A stretch of DNA of 64,000 bases. Origin: Tenebrio molitor (lineage: Eukaryota > Arthropoda > Insecta > Coleoptera > Tenebrionidae). Made by a program: the position numbers and the translations under genes. The notes under the pieces are model-generated. The model made no database searches. It had not been told where the DNA came from and saw nothing but the letters and a program-made list of their open reading frames with translations. Position 1 is the stretch's first letter. Each line of letters opens with the position of its first letter. The stretch is from positions 22,072,001 to 22,136,000 of the forward strand of contig NC_091047.1 in assembly GCF_963966145.1 (NCBI RefSeq), written 5' to 3'. This document shows, piece by piece, positions 26,001 through 36,339 of the stretch.

Positions 26001-26180
26001 TGGCGAGTTATTTCCAGGTTGACATTTGGAAATTTACGAATCAATACCGCGACCTATCCCAACCAAAGTTTAAAGGAATCTAAATAATTCATTCGGAATA
26101 ATTATGCGATCGAGCCTTGGTATCCGATGGAAAAAATGCGCAACGAAAATATTTGCTCGATTACCAGATAAGCTGGATCA
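23070..26180. other. No gene recognised; AT-rich then GC-richer DNA
   Basis: Bases 23700-24680 are very AT-rich with homopolymer runs. A 117-codon plus frame (24684-25037, opening at a TTG) overlaps an 83-codon minus frame and has no recognisable motif. Bases 25040-26180 become GC-richer with many TAATTA-like sites, leading into the island at 26.2-27.1 kb. Confidence 0.3.
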
Positions 26181-26199
26181 ATATTTTTTTTTTAGTTTA

Positions 26200-26960
26200 A
26201 ATAAGTTGTAAAAATAGGCGCCGCATCTATTTTTACCGCGTTTGATTGAGGAAGCGCGCGAAAAAAAATCTTCTGGGTTAACTGACACCGGGATTTGGGG
26301 TTTAGTGTCGATAAAAATCTCTCTATTTTTAAGAATCTGCGGTGGAGCGGATGTTGTGAATTGCCACCTTACGTTACTGCTTCCGATCACTCGATCGCCG
26401 TCGTAATCCCGCACCGATCGCGCACAAGAGGTATTCGCCTGATTATTCCGAGCGGAGTGTTGATGCGTCTTTCTGCAGCCGACCGAAGCACAGAACTGAC
26501 ACCACAAACAGCACGCGCTAGAACGCCCCACAAGAACGAACCGCCGCCGCCGCTGCTGCTTCGGCGGTTCACGTGCTTCGCTCTGCTTCCCTAATTTATG
26601 GTGTGTTTACCTACGCACTGGCACATCTTCGCTGAAATTGTTATTTTTCTGTTGGAATTGTTGTTGTTGCGGTGATCGCACCCACGTCGAAGGATAATGG
26701 CGGATTCGATCCCGCGACCGGAATCGATGCGCCACAATTTCCGGATCAAATGGGACGAGGAAATTTTATCGTTATTAATGGGGGGATTAGCGGGGACGGG
26801 GAACAATCGGAAGACAACTGTTGTTTCTGAGGAAATTGCGGTTGTTTGGTTGGTGGCGGTTTTGCTTTGCGGCTTTGACCATTTTACTGGTGGGAATAAA
26901 TCGCTGATTTTGTATTGTTTTCTGTTCAAAAGCCGTACGTTTTCGATTTTATAACTTTGC
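26200..26960. other. CpG/GC-rich island, possible promoter region
   Basis: GC content is clearly above the surroundings, with many CpG dinucleotides. There is a GCC/GCT triplet run at 26540-26562, bracketed by a 9-bp perfect stem (GAACCGCCG / CGGCGGTTC). Several frames are open on both strands (plus 26295-26594 and 26697-26954; minus 26178-26531 and 26591-27121). Openness is expected in such composition, and none shows a known domain. The plus frame at 26697 has a favourable start context (A at -3, G at +4) and a hydrophobic stretch VVWLVAVLLCGF, but I do not call it a gene. Confidence 0.4.
26466..26499 (-). promoter_or_regulatory. Candidate Inr + DPE core promoter
   Basis: On the minus strand, TCAGTT (26499-26494) matches the insect initiator, which would put the start site at the A at 26497. 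Exactly at +28 to +32 (26470-26466) the sequence is AGACG, a perfect match to the arthropod downstream promoter element RGWYV, whose spacing from Inr is strict. There is no TATA box at the expected distance. The site sits in the most CpG- and GC-rich island of the window (about 26.2-26.9 kb). Downstream on the same strand a GTAAGG donor-like site at 26372-26367 would give a 125-nt non-coding first exon. The promoter call is an inference from the motif pair. Confidence 0.4.
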
Positions 26961-27609
26961 AATTGCAACTTTGTAAATTCTGCAAAAGCGGAGTCCGGTG
27001 CTTCTTGCCAAGTCGTCGACTCGAAGAGACCGTAAAAAGAATAATATACTTTGACTCCATGCAAGTTTTCCAACTGGCTACAACAAATGACAAATAGCTG
27101 AACAATGTTATCTAGGAACATGCTTTGTGCTTTTGGATATTGGGTTTAATTTAAAGCAAAAAAAAAAAAATAAGCGTACCTACTCGTATGATAATTTCGC
27201 ACCAAAACAGTGAAGTTGTTTTTCTTTCACACAGTTAAATTCTACAAATATGATGTAAATGATGGAACCAATTAAGGCTTCCAAAATACAAAAAATATCA
27301 CTTAAAAAGAAATAAAAAATATCAGACAATTAGATAGATATAAAAAATATAAACTTATCGACAAGATTATAATGCACTTACTTAAATAAGGGAGATTCAC
27401 AGCGAAAGCCGCTGCTACAGTTCTCGTTCCATGGCTCTTCAATTGATGTTAGGTCGGGTCTATTTTTTACCGTGTGCAGATCTTACAAAATTACTTATGG
27501 TGACCTTGATTCGCAAAAATCTATGACGACTCTAAAATAAGAATTTGGTGTGTTCTATTTGAGAGAAAGAAATGATCGGAGAAATTGTGTAGAAAAAAAT
27601 AACATGATA

Positions 27610-28332
27610 CAAGGATGTCCCCAAAAAAGAAGACGAGTCTATAACTCCCTTATTTATTGGAGGCTTTCAATTATTTGTACACCAGATTAAATGGCTCTGA
27701 ATAGGCAACAAAAGGGCCTCATAAATTCCCGCATAGCCCTAAGGGCTTCAAGGCTAAATTGTCAAAAAAAAATTTTCAAATGGGAACAAATACTTTTTTT
27801 AAGTAATTCTGATAGAGATTTTTATTCTGAAAACAACAATGTATCACAAGTATACATTTATATACCAAAAATTGAAAAAAAAATGTAAAAGAAAAAACCC
27901 TACTTTCGTCTATGCTCCCCATTTTGTGCTAAAAATTGGAGGCAAATCCGTGCAATTCCATATGTTATAATTTGTCATTTGTTTTTCCAGCTAACTTAAT
28001 TTGGTTATTACATTGTAACGCAATGCATTTTCATAGCCTCCGCTTGGTGCTCGTCATTTGTTTCAAAAGTTGGTGTTATTTTTTTTAATGTGAAGTTATA
28101 CTTGTGATACATTGTTGTTTTCAGAATAAAAACCAGAATTACAAAAAAAAGGATGCGTTCGTATTTGAAAAAAAATATTTTGACAGTATAGCCTTGAAGT
28201 CCTTGGATCTATATGTAAATTTAGTAGGCCTTTTTGTACCCTATTTACAACTATTTAATTTGGTGCATAGATAATTGAAATCCTCCAATAAATAAAGGAA
28301 CTATGGACTCGTCTTTTTTTTTGGGACACCTG
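27610..28332. mobile_element. Long-arm foldback MITE, TA-flanked
   Basis: Left arm 27610-27854 and right arm 28098-28332 are inverted copies. Shared landmarks from the outside in are AGACGAGTC, TATTTATTGGAGG, CTTCAAGGCTA.A.TGTCAAAA, and TTCTGAAAACAACAATGTAT. Ends are CAAGGATGTCCCC on the left and, complemented, CAGGTGTCCC on the right, each next to TA (27608-27609, 28333-28334). The central 243 bp is unrelated and non-coding. A single-arm plus frame (27691-27888) is incidental. It is a different family from the foldback at 5721, with shorter arms and a real central spacer. Confidence 0.88.
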
Positions 28333-28408
28333 TATAAAAGAGCTTTATTTTGTTAAATTATTTTCAGTTTTTCAGTTCTGTTCCCTCAAGGTCAGGCCAG
28401 GTGAAATA

Positions 28409-28545
28409 CCTGGTGTCCGATCGAAAAGTTTGGGTAAATTTATTTCTGATGTTTTCAATGTTAGAAATTTGAAATTTTAAGATATGAGTGCATAGGGGAT
28501 GTATCTCCACCCCAGCCAACCCTATTTCAAATTTTTAAATACACT
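28409..28545 (+). repeat. Dispersed repeat S, copy 2 (transposon end)
   Basis: Begins CCTGGTGTCCGATCGAAAAG after TA (28407-28408) and follows copy 1 (22899-23060) through GAAATTTGAAATTTTAAG and the CCACCCCAGCCAACCC block. It begins only about 75 bp from the right end of the foldback MITE. Confidence 0.6.
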
Positions 28546-28549
28546 TAGA

Positions 28550-29685
28550 GTTTCAAAAAAGTTTACCCACTACAAGAATACTGCAGCGTAGATCAGAAGC
28601 AAAAAGAAATACTTTCTTTTAGCCACAACGCGAAATTTATGTAAATTGTGTGGCGAAGAAACAGCAAAGATTAAAAAAAAACATAGAAACATAGAAAACA
28701 ATAAATAAGGATGATCAAAAGATGACAATAGTCAAAGAAATGTTGAATACATTAGGTTTGAAGAAAGAGATTGTAATCTCTTGATGAAACAGTATGTTCA
28801 ATATTCAAAAAACATTGCCTATAAAAACGGAGAAAATCAACATTTTGAAAGAATTACTAAAAAATCTCACGAAGTGGAATCTCATTAAGTCATCATTGTC
28901 GAGCCAACTCCGTAAACCCTACAAATCAGCTGTATTTATAAATTGTACAAGAATTGGTCTATTGACCGGCATCTCTGTAACATTATCCCATGCCGTTTTC
29001 GACAAAATGAATTTTTTGGTTTATTCACGTGAAATGTACTCATTACTAAACTAGAAACATTATAAAAATATCACACTGGCTTTATTACAACAAAATGTTT
29101 TCAAAAATAAATTGTATGTGGCTGTTTTAAGAGTCGTTGGCTTTGACACCTACAAAATGCTACTTTAAAATTTTACAAACACTTGTACCAGTTTTTTTGT
29201 TATCTCTATGCAAAATAGTACAACGTTTTTAAATGAAGATTTATTGCAACAACTTAATTTAAATTTTTTCATGAGAATAATTTTTACTAAGATTTTTATT
29301 AGTGTTTTATAGCTTCTAGATGAAAATAAAAAAAAGAAAGATACGCATGCTAATTTGTTGTAGTAAATAATATTTATTGACTAACAGTGTCAAAACAATT
29401 AATGGTTGCTGTGAATATTACTATCGTATCTTGAAAATTATTTCATTCTAAATATCGTAAATTCTTGGAAATTTTCTTTATTCATGTGAAGATATGAATT
29501 TAAATGGTTCGAAACCTTTTTGGGTGTCGATATTTATGAGGATTTACACTTCGGCACGATCATTTTTTGTTTAGAACCGATAAACTTTAGTATCGTCACA
29601 TCATCACTTCCGAGATGAAAGACAGTCAAAAGCGGTTTAATTCCTCGCGACAATTAAAATTTTTATGGAAATTGAGGTTTCCTAA
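28550..29685. other. No gene recognised
   Basis: AT-rich spacer between repeats. An 86-codon plus frame (28794-29054) has no motif. The segment 29460-29685 is slightly GC-richer and unique-looking. Confidence 0.3.
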
Positions 29686-29703
29686 TCTATATATATAAAA
29701 ATG

Positions 29704-29758
29704 AATCGCCGTTCGTTAGTCTCGCTAAAACTCAAAAACGGCTCGACCGATTTGAATA
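29704..29758 (+). repeat. 5' subterminal inverted repeat of the Helitron-type element
   Basis: Inverted copy at 31662-31716. The two differ by a few substitutions, e.g. CTCGCTAAAAC here versus CTCGTTAAAAC in the complement of the right copy. Confidence 0.85.
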
Positions 29759-29799
29759 ATTATTTTTTTATTTTGTTCGCTTTACTTCAGGGGTGGTTT

Positions 29800-30600
29800 A
29801 AAAAGAAAAAAAAATCGGAAAAGTTGCCCGGAAAATTGGAAAATTCGGGAAAAACTGAAAGTGCTTTTTTCTGTAGGAACGGCTGGAACGATTTGGCAAA
29901 TTTTTTTTTTAATGTTCGTAATAATCCGTATGAGGTTTTTATGTAAAGAAAAACTGGAAAAGTTGCCCGGAAAATTGAAAAATTCGGGAAAAGCTGAAAG
30001 TGCTTTTTTGTGATGGATATGCATTTTTTTTGTTCGTTATAGTCGTGAAAAACTTTTCAGAAAAAAAAATCGGGACAATTACAAAGGAAAGTCGAAAAAT
30101 TCGGGCAAACTGTAAAAATTATAATTTTTGTATGCATTCTCGATCATAACTGACGATAGGAACGACATATTTGATTAATTCTTTCTTTTTTGTTCGATAT
30201 GCCCCGGGATGGAAATAACTCAATTCAAAGTTTTTAATAGAAAAAAAATCTGGAAGATTTGGAGAAAAATCTGGAGAAACTAAATTAAAATAATTCGGGG
30301 AAAACTGAAAGTGCTTTTTTGTATGAACTTAAGACCATAACTCAGGATTCGAAAGATGGCTATGCGTAATTCTTTTTTGGTTGTGTTTGTTAGGGTTTTG
30401 GATAAGTTTTCGGAAAAAAAATTCGGGACAATTACAAAGAAAGTCGGAAAATTCGGACAAATTTAAAAAATTATAATTTTTGTATGCACTCTCGATCATA
30501 ACTGACAATAGGAGCTACCTATTTGCTTGATGCTTTTTTTTTGTTTTCAATTGGAAAAAAACCTGGAAGATTTGAAGGAAAATCTGGAAAAACGCAATCC
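29800..30600 (+). repeat. Degenerate internal tandem repeats of the Helitron-type element
   Basis: Blocks recur inside the element. AACTGAAAGTGCTTTTTT-type motifs occur near 29853, 29992 and 30305. GGGACAATTACAAAG blocks followed by TATAATTTTTGTATGCA and CTCGATCATAACTGAC lie near 30070-30160 and 30420-30510, a spacing of about 350 bp. GAAGATTTG..GGAAAATCTGGA occurs twice. This resembles minisatellite-like growth inside non-autonomous Helitrons. Confidence 0.7.
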
Positions 30601-30795
30601 AGTAAATTAAAATAAAATTACATTTGCTTTTACTTTTGTGTTGTTACGCGATCTGTCCGACAAATGTAGTAGTTGTTTTATTTCTATTCCAATTTATTTG
30701 CCTACATGCACAAATGTCATGTGACAGCTGATTATGAAATTGGGAATCAAACCAATCGGATTGTTTGCTTGCAATCGAAATCGAAATGTAAATAT

Positions 30796-31023
30796 TGGGT
30801 GATTCAAAATAATTGTGGATAAATCTGGCAACTATGTACAAAAATTTATGTGGCAACTGTGTGGGTGGGATAGAGTTGACATTTTTTTGACAGTTCATAG
30901 TCGCGCAATTTTGAAAATTGTCAAATCAATGTGTAATGTCAACTCTATCCCATTCACACAGTTGCCACATCAATTTTCGTACATAGTTGCAATACTTATT
31001 CATAATCATTTTGAATTACCCAA
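30796..31023. mobile_element. MITE nested in the Helitron-type element
   Basis: Inverted repeats of about 90 bp. The left arm begins TTGGGTGATTCAAAATAATT and contains GCAACTATGTAC, ATGTGGCAACTGTGTG and GGGATAGAGTTGACATT; the complement of the right arm begins TTGGGTAATTCAAAATGATT and contains the same blocks. The centre is only about 40 bp. No clear target duplication is visible. The host DNA on both sides is Helitron-internal, so this insertion is younger, or else it was captured. Confidence 0.85.
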
Positions 31024-31661
31024 GAAAACTGCTTGAGATTAATTGTGATTTCAAATTTAATGGAAGAAAATAAATAATTAGTTTGGACATGAAATTCTGA
31101 CTTAATTAAATTGTGACTTAAATTCTGGAACAAAACCGCATGGTTCCAACTCGATCACATTCCAGGCACATCACACATTTCCAACATTTCAGCAGTGTAG
31201 AATACTGCCGATAGAATTCATCTCACATCTAAAATTCCTCATTTTTACTTTGTTTACACATTTCCAATAACTTTTCACAAATTGACAAAACGATCACAAA
31301 CAAATTTAGGTATTGAAATTTGGACAAGACAACGTCGGTCGAGTCAGCTCTTCGCGATGTTATAATACCTATTGGGTTACCCTTCGCATCGACCACTCTT
31401 CTTCTAATTTGAAAAGAATGATACCACGTAAACGTAAAAATTCGCCTGTCAACTCTGTCAAAGCCGACAACCGGAAATCAGAAATGCGTTTAGATCACAG
31501 TGGTACCAATTGTATTTATATTTCATGTACATAAAAGACATCAAATTCATTGGAATTGTAAACAACCGTATAAGATATAGCCAGTACTATTGATCTCAAT
31601 GAATTGAAGTTGGAAGGTTGATTAGGATTGATTATGGCTAATCGAAATGTTACAAAAAAAA

Positions 31662-31716
31662 TATTCAAATCGGTGAAGCCGTTTTTGAGTTTTAACGAGA
31701 CTAACGAACAGCGATT
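31662..31716 (-). repeat. 3' subterminal inverted repeat of the Helitron-type element
   Basis: Inverted counterpart of 29704-29758, directly before the 3' terminal hairpin. Confidence 0.85.
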
Positions 31717-31719
31717 GTA

Positions 31720-31737
31720 GGTGATACGAAGTTCACC
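31720..31737 (+). other. Helitron 3' terminal hairpin
   Basis: GGTGA TACGAAGT TCACC forms a 5-bp stem with an 8-base loop, 11 nt upstream of the CTAG end. Such a hairpin is the known termination signal for rolling-circle transposition in this class. Confidence 0.7.
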
Positions 31738-31749
31738 GGGTCAGCTAGT

Positions 31750-33340
31750 TTTATATAAAATCTCCTTGACTTCAATATTTTACAAAATAATTTATCAAAG
31801 CATCAAATAAATATTAATAATTATGTGTTTTCGCACACATTTGATGTGATTTTTTTAATGGTTCAATCCTCTGCACGGTCATAAATTAAGAAGGCTTGTA
31901 AATTCTTTAACGATTAGAACAATGTACATAGAGCTACGTCTCGTCAAATATTTGTTGTTTAAACTTTGATTAAATTAAAATTCTTTAAGTGAAATTTTTG
32001 CTAAATTTAATTTTCCGTAAGTCGTACCAAAAATAAACATCAGTTTCTAAATTATCCTGGGAATATCTATTATTCTTATCATTCTTTCAAAACTACGACT
32101 GATTATGAAAAGTGCATTTTGAGAAAATGTTGGAAAACAAGATTTTAATTTACTGACTTAATTTTGGCAATAATTTAAATTAAGATATTAAGAACAATTA
32201 TCTTGTATGTATGTATGTATATTAAATTTTTCTTTATACTTCTCTGAATTATTTTTAATGAATTAATCCAAACTGAAAATACCGAAATTTGTATTGAGTT
32301 GATTCTACCTTCGTTCGATTTTTATGTAGAGTTTATTAGTTTGTAGTACTATTGTAATTACTGATAAATAGTGATAAGCGAGCTAAACTCATAAAGCAAG
32401 CAATAAAAAGGAATTGCTTCGAAAGCATTTCTATAATATCTAAATATGTAGTTTAAAAAATGGACAACAAACTAAATGTCCATGCATGAACTGCTAATAA
32501 CCATAAAATAACAAATTTTTATTTTTCTGTTATCTTTTGTTCTGAGTTGTGATTTTAGTAGCACCTTGCAGAAATTATTATTTTGAGGTTTAATAACACA
32601 TGATCATTTACAGTTTTCTGAAACTTGACCAACATAAATATTTATTTAAAAATAACACATTTATTACACAACTGCAATTACAGCTTTCAGTTGAATGGTA
32701 TTCAGGTCCCAGTGAAAATATAACATTTTTAAAATAATTTTTTTTAGTATTTTCAGTCAGTATTTCATTCTAATTTTTGTGACAGATTTTAAAATCCAAT
32801 AAATAAATAAATATTGCAAGAAGGCAATGCAAAAAAATAGAATGTCAAGGTTTTCTAAAAAATCTGTATTTACATCTTGTCGATAAATTGTTCCTTTTTT
32901 GAAAAATACAAACAGAATTGACATTCTAAAATTTTCGTGTTTTTGGAAACGTAAACCTATCATCCTATCATATATTTAAATAAATTTCTGGGCAAAAGCC
33001 CTTTCACAACATTTTTGTTTTTGTCACGTATGTCGTAACTTACAGAGCATGAGGCGTCCAATTTAACCTCAAACTTATGTTTGTCTCAGTCTCATTGTTT
33101 TACTCCCTGTGTCGTATTTTTCATAAGGAACAATTCAAAAGATCTGGTGCTTTCTATACGGCAAGGCAAATCATTACTATTCAAATGCAAGCAATTGAAA
33201 CATTTTTTAAAAGTAGGTTTGTATTTTCTTAAATCATGTCCAAGACTACATTTTGGACATTAAGTTGATCTTTATAACCAATAGGTAGCAGGATTTGAAG
33301 ATCATGCACAGAATGCTCTGACAATGACGCTCTACTCGTC
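31750..33340. other. No gene recognised
   Basis: AT-rich DNA with a short TGTA tetranucleotide run near 32200. The minus frame at 32757-32963 and plus frame at 33081-33263 lack any recognisable motif. Confidence 0.3.
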
Positions 33341-33348
33341 ATTTTTTT

Positions 33349-33650
33349 TTTACCGATGAAGCTTGGTTTTATATGTGAATTCACAAAACACCCCCAGAAA
33401 CTTGACCTTTCTTTTGAAGTCATTGCAAGAAAACGAAATTAAGATGGTAATAAGTTTATGTAACATATCTGCAGCAGGAGAGAAATCATACAACCATTTT
33501 TTGAAGAATTGCTTGATAATATGAATAGTTTTGATGACACAAGACAACGAATAATTGATAAGTGTGAGCAAACTAATAATACACGTGTACTTCAAAATGT
33601 TATAAAATGTTCAGAACATGTCATGAACAAGGTGGTAGACACCACGTGGA
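33349..33650 (+). pseudogene. Mariner-like transposase remnant, internally deleted
   Basis: FTDEAWFYM at 33349-33375 matches the first catalytic Asp motif of mariner-like transposases (usually FTDEAWF), then hits TGA. After an undefined stretch, IIQPFFEELLDNM follows and then DTRQRIIDKCEQTNNTRVLQ, NVIKCSEHVM, which resembles the C-terminal helices of the same proteins (xLRxxIxxxCxxIxxxxLxNV). The middle, with the second and third catalytic Asp motifs, is missing. The terminal repeats were not found. The last part is the least certain because it rests on spacing and a loose helix pattern. Confidence 0.5.
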
Positions 33651-33659
33651 CACTGTATC

Positions 33660-35925
33660 TATCTTTTATAATTAATAAAATAATAATAATTGTTTCATTC
33701 CTTATTCTAAAATTTAGTGATGTTATGTTTAGCTTGGAGATATTTTGACACATATTCGTTTGTCACTTAGTTAAAATGTATGAAATTATGAAGCACCTAC
33801 GTCCTTAATTTACACTTTTTTCCCATTGAACTCTTGACTTGTTGTTTTTAGACATCAGTTACATTTTTTTTTTCATACGTAATAAGTACATAATATGACT
33901 CTAAGTTTCAATTTCAAATCAGGAATATTTTATGTTTCTTATTGTAATACATCACACAACAGCACCACCAGCTGTTATCTCTTCTTCAGCCGCTTTAGCG
34001 AATCCGCTTCAGACTGGCTTTCGCGTTATGATTACAAAACTGAAACAATACCTCCCGGTGTTATCCTTAAAATTTAGGCTGTTTTTGTTATAAACCCTGC
34101 AAACTAAAACTTGTGGAAGATGCCTCCGGGGAGGCGTCCGGATTTGTATGTTTCTTGTATTCATAAGCGTTATTCTCGACGACTTTGTATTCTTTCAGTG
34201 TTTGATGTTTGCAAGTTTGCGCGAAATGTATGTAAATTTATTTGAAATGTTTTATAGAGAACGTCGTTTTTCATTTGACGAAATGGGGCAATAAAGGTCA
34301 AATAAATGAATAAGGTCGGACAAAAATTTTGCCTTCTTTCTACGGCGGCAATAACGTCCGATGAAAGATCCGAGTGTTTAACTTTCTGAATACAAGATCC
34401 GTTCCTTTCCGAAACTTTATCAATAAAAGATGAGCTTCATATTCACATTAAGACGGTAGCTAATGTGGGAACAACTGCGACGAAGAATTTTGTCTCGTCG
34501 TTATGTTTACTCATTGGGTTTAAGACTCGAAAAAATGTACATAATGAAGTAGTCGTCGGGTTCTTAAAACAGTAAATTACACAAGGAATAGGACGAAATC
34601 TGGGATTACACTAAATGAATTTTCTCGTTGGTCTCGGAATAGATAAAAATACGATTTTTACTACTGACTTAAGTGCGTTTTCTTTTTGCTTCACTAAAAA
34701 TAGAAATTTAGAAATTAACACCAACTGTTGCAACCGCCATCAACAGTACGGAAGAGTGAGGTTTAATTGGGACGCAAACATGTGATCTCCGGAGGATTTA
34801 CATTACCATGTATGTAATTTATTTTAATATAGCAAAATATTCACATTAATACAATTGATTTTTTCAATGACACTTGCTTGTTTTCAATTTAATAATTTCA
34901 GTGATACATTTAGATTTTTAGCAATTTCAAAAAGATGTATGATTAGATTTGAAAAAATAATGTATACGTTTTTATAATTGATTTGTTTAGCATTATTAAT
35001 GTTATACCGTTTTGTTACCTCTTCAATTTATGAGATGCATGTTTACTAAAAATAAACCATTAATGATGCAATCATTAACTGACCGGTTATTGGCAATTTG
35101 TTCCGCAACATATAATAACAAAATATTTATTAATCGTCAAAACAATAAAACCAATTATCCGAAAAGCAGATTTATGGACTAATAAACAAAGTGCAATAAT
35201 TATTATCTGAGTTGGCAAAGTAATAGATAATAATCGATTGAAAACATCAACACCAATCCATTAACTTACTCATATTCCAATTTCATAAAATCAGTTTTCA
35301 ATTGAGATGAACGACTAGTCACAATCTGATGCAACCTACGGTCAAGCAAGACCACACTGTAACTAAGTAATAATTGTCAATTGTATTGCGAACATTACAG
35401 ACAATTCAAGTACATAACATAATTTGGGCCAATCAGCTAGACTGATCCGCAAAACTTAACCCTGTTTCTTAAATCTACGTAATCGCCACTCCATTTAGTA
35501 CTAGGTGCTAGTACTAGAAATTTGAGCTGTAATGTAAGGTTTGACACACTAAGAAAACCATAACAATGGAAGTGAAGTAGGTACATATTAGGTGAATTTG
35601 TTGCTTTATACTAGAGATTTTAAACTTGGCAGAGAATATTGTACAAATACACAAAGCTTTCGACTTCCAAAAACATCTATTTGATTCACGAAATTATTCT
35701 CTGCGACAGCACACAATAGAAAAAAATTTGCAATTCGGTCATTGTTAATATGGAGCTACTCGTAGAACCTGTTACTGTGAATAAAACCTGGATTGATCAC
35801 TTTAATCTACAGTCAAAACGCCAGAGAAAAAATTTCACCATGTCCTAGAAAATTTTGCACTTAAGCAAGAAATTTGATTGACTATTTAATATTAATGCAT
35901 TAAGGGAGATTGAACACAAACTTAA
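33660..35925. other. No gene recognised; small perfect hairpin
   Basis: Mostly AT-rich. Bases 33960-34800 are GC-richer and unique-looking. At 35496-35516 there is a perfect stem TAGTACTAG-GTG-CTAGTACTA. No coding signal. Confidence 0.3.
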
Positions 35926-35927
35926 CA

Positions 35928-36338
35928 AACAAATATCTTAAAGAATTTGGTTTTTGTCTTTTATGACGAGTAAAGTCTTCCTTTTGCAGAAACCAGCAGA
36001 AGTCCCCCATCATTGTCGTATCCCTTCTAGCTTGATACGTTTTTTCCTTGCTGCTGATATCTTGATGAAAATGCTCCCCTTATTCATCACTTACAGCCCC
36101 TAAATTTTGTGGAAAGAAGTCGAGATGAGAGTGCAGAAAATGCACTTTCAAAGACATTCAGCAGCGAGGTGTTTTATAATTTTCCAACAATTTTTGGATA
36201 AATATGGAATAATTTTCATCTCTACTATTGCCAAGCAGCTAATTCTTCGGTATTTAATTTTTGGACAAAAATTTCATCATAGATCAGTTTCCTGATTTGA
36301 GGTTCTACGAAAATTCCTTCTCGGATTTTCGCTTCACA
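35928..36338 (-). pseudogene. Remnant of an arthropod repeat-encoded ORF (HFLHSHLDFFP family)
   Basis: On the minus strand the text starts CEAKIREGIFVEPQIRKLIY (from 36338) and reaches TEELAAWQ before a stop. Further on it reads MSLKVHFLHSHLDFFPQNLG, AVSDE, stop, GEHFHQDISSKEKTYQARRD, TTMMGDFCWFLQKEDFTRHK. I recognise the HFLHSHLDFFP-NLGAVSDE-GE-FHQDI core from a protein that recurs in high copy in many arthropod genomes and behaves as a transposable-element-encoded ORF. I cannot give a safe superfamily name. An in-frame stop replaces the residue between DE and GE, another precedes MSLK, and the segment after AAWQ is degraded. Function unknown. Confidence 0.75.
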
Positions 36339-36339
36339 T

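Larger units (their letters stand above)
29686..31748 (+). mobile_element. Non-autonomous Helitron/Helentron-type element
   Basis: Helitrons move by rolling-circle replication and insert between A and T without target duplication. Here the 5' end TCTATATATATAAAAATGAA is preceded by A (29685). The 3' end CCGGGTCAGCTAG is followed by T (31749), the canonical A|TC...CTAG|T arrangement. A 3' hairpin GGTGA/TCACC (31720-31737) lies 11 nt before the end, as the class requires. Subterminal inverted repeats (29704-29758 and 31662-31716) share TTCGTTAGTCTCG and AAAACTCAAAAACGGC, a pattern I recognise from insect Helentron-related elements. No Rep/helicase gene is present. A fragment at 31418-31498 reading MIPRKRKNSPVNSVKADNRK may be the start of a lost helicase ORF; this is weak. 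Internal repeats and a nested MITE add length. Confidence 0.85.

Noticed and set aside
26697..26954. 85-codon plus frame with good start context (MADSIPRPESM...)
   Set aside because: No homology or domain beyond one hydrophobic stretch; could be a first exon but there is no independent support.
26591..27121. 176-codon minus-strand open frame next to the candidate promoter
   Set aside because: No known domain, sits upstream of the predicted minus-strand start, and overlaps open plus frames; composition effects of the GC-rich island explain it.
32195..32225. TGTA-type tetranucleotide run as CRISPR- or satellite-like array
   Set aside because: Only a few units; an ordinary microsatellite. No spaced repeat arrays exist in the window.
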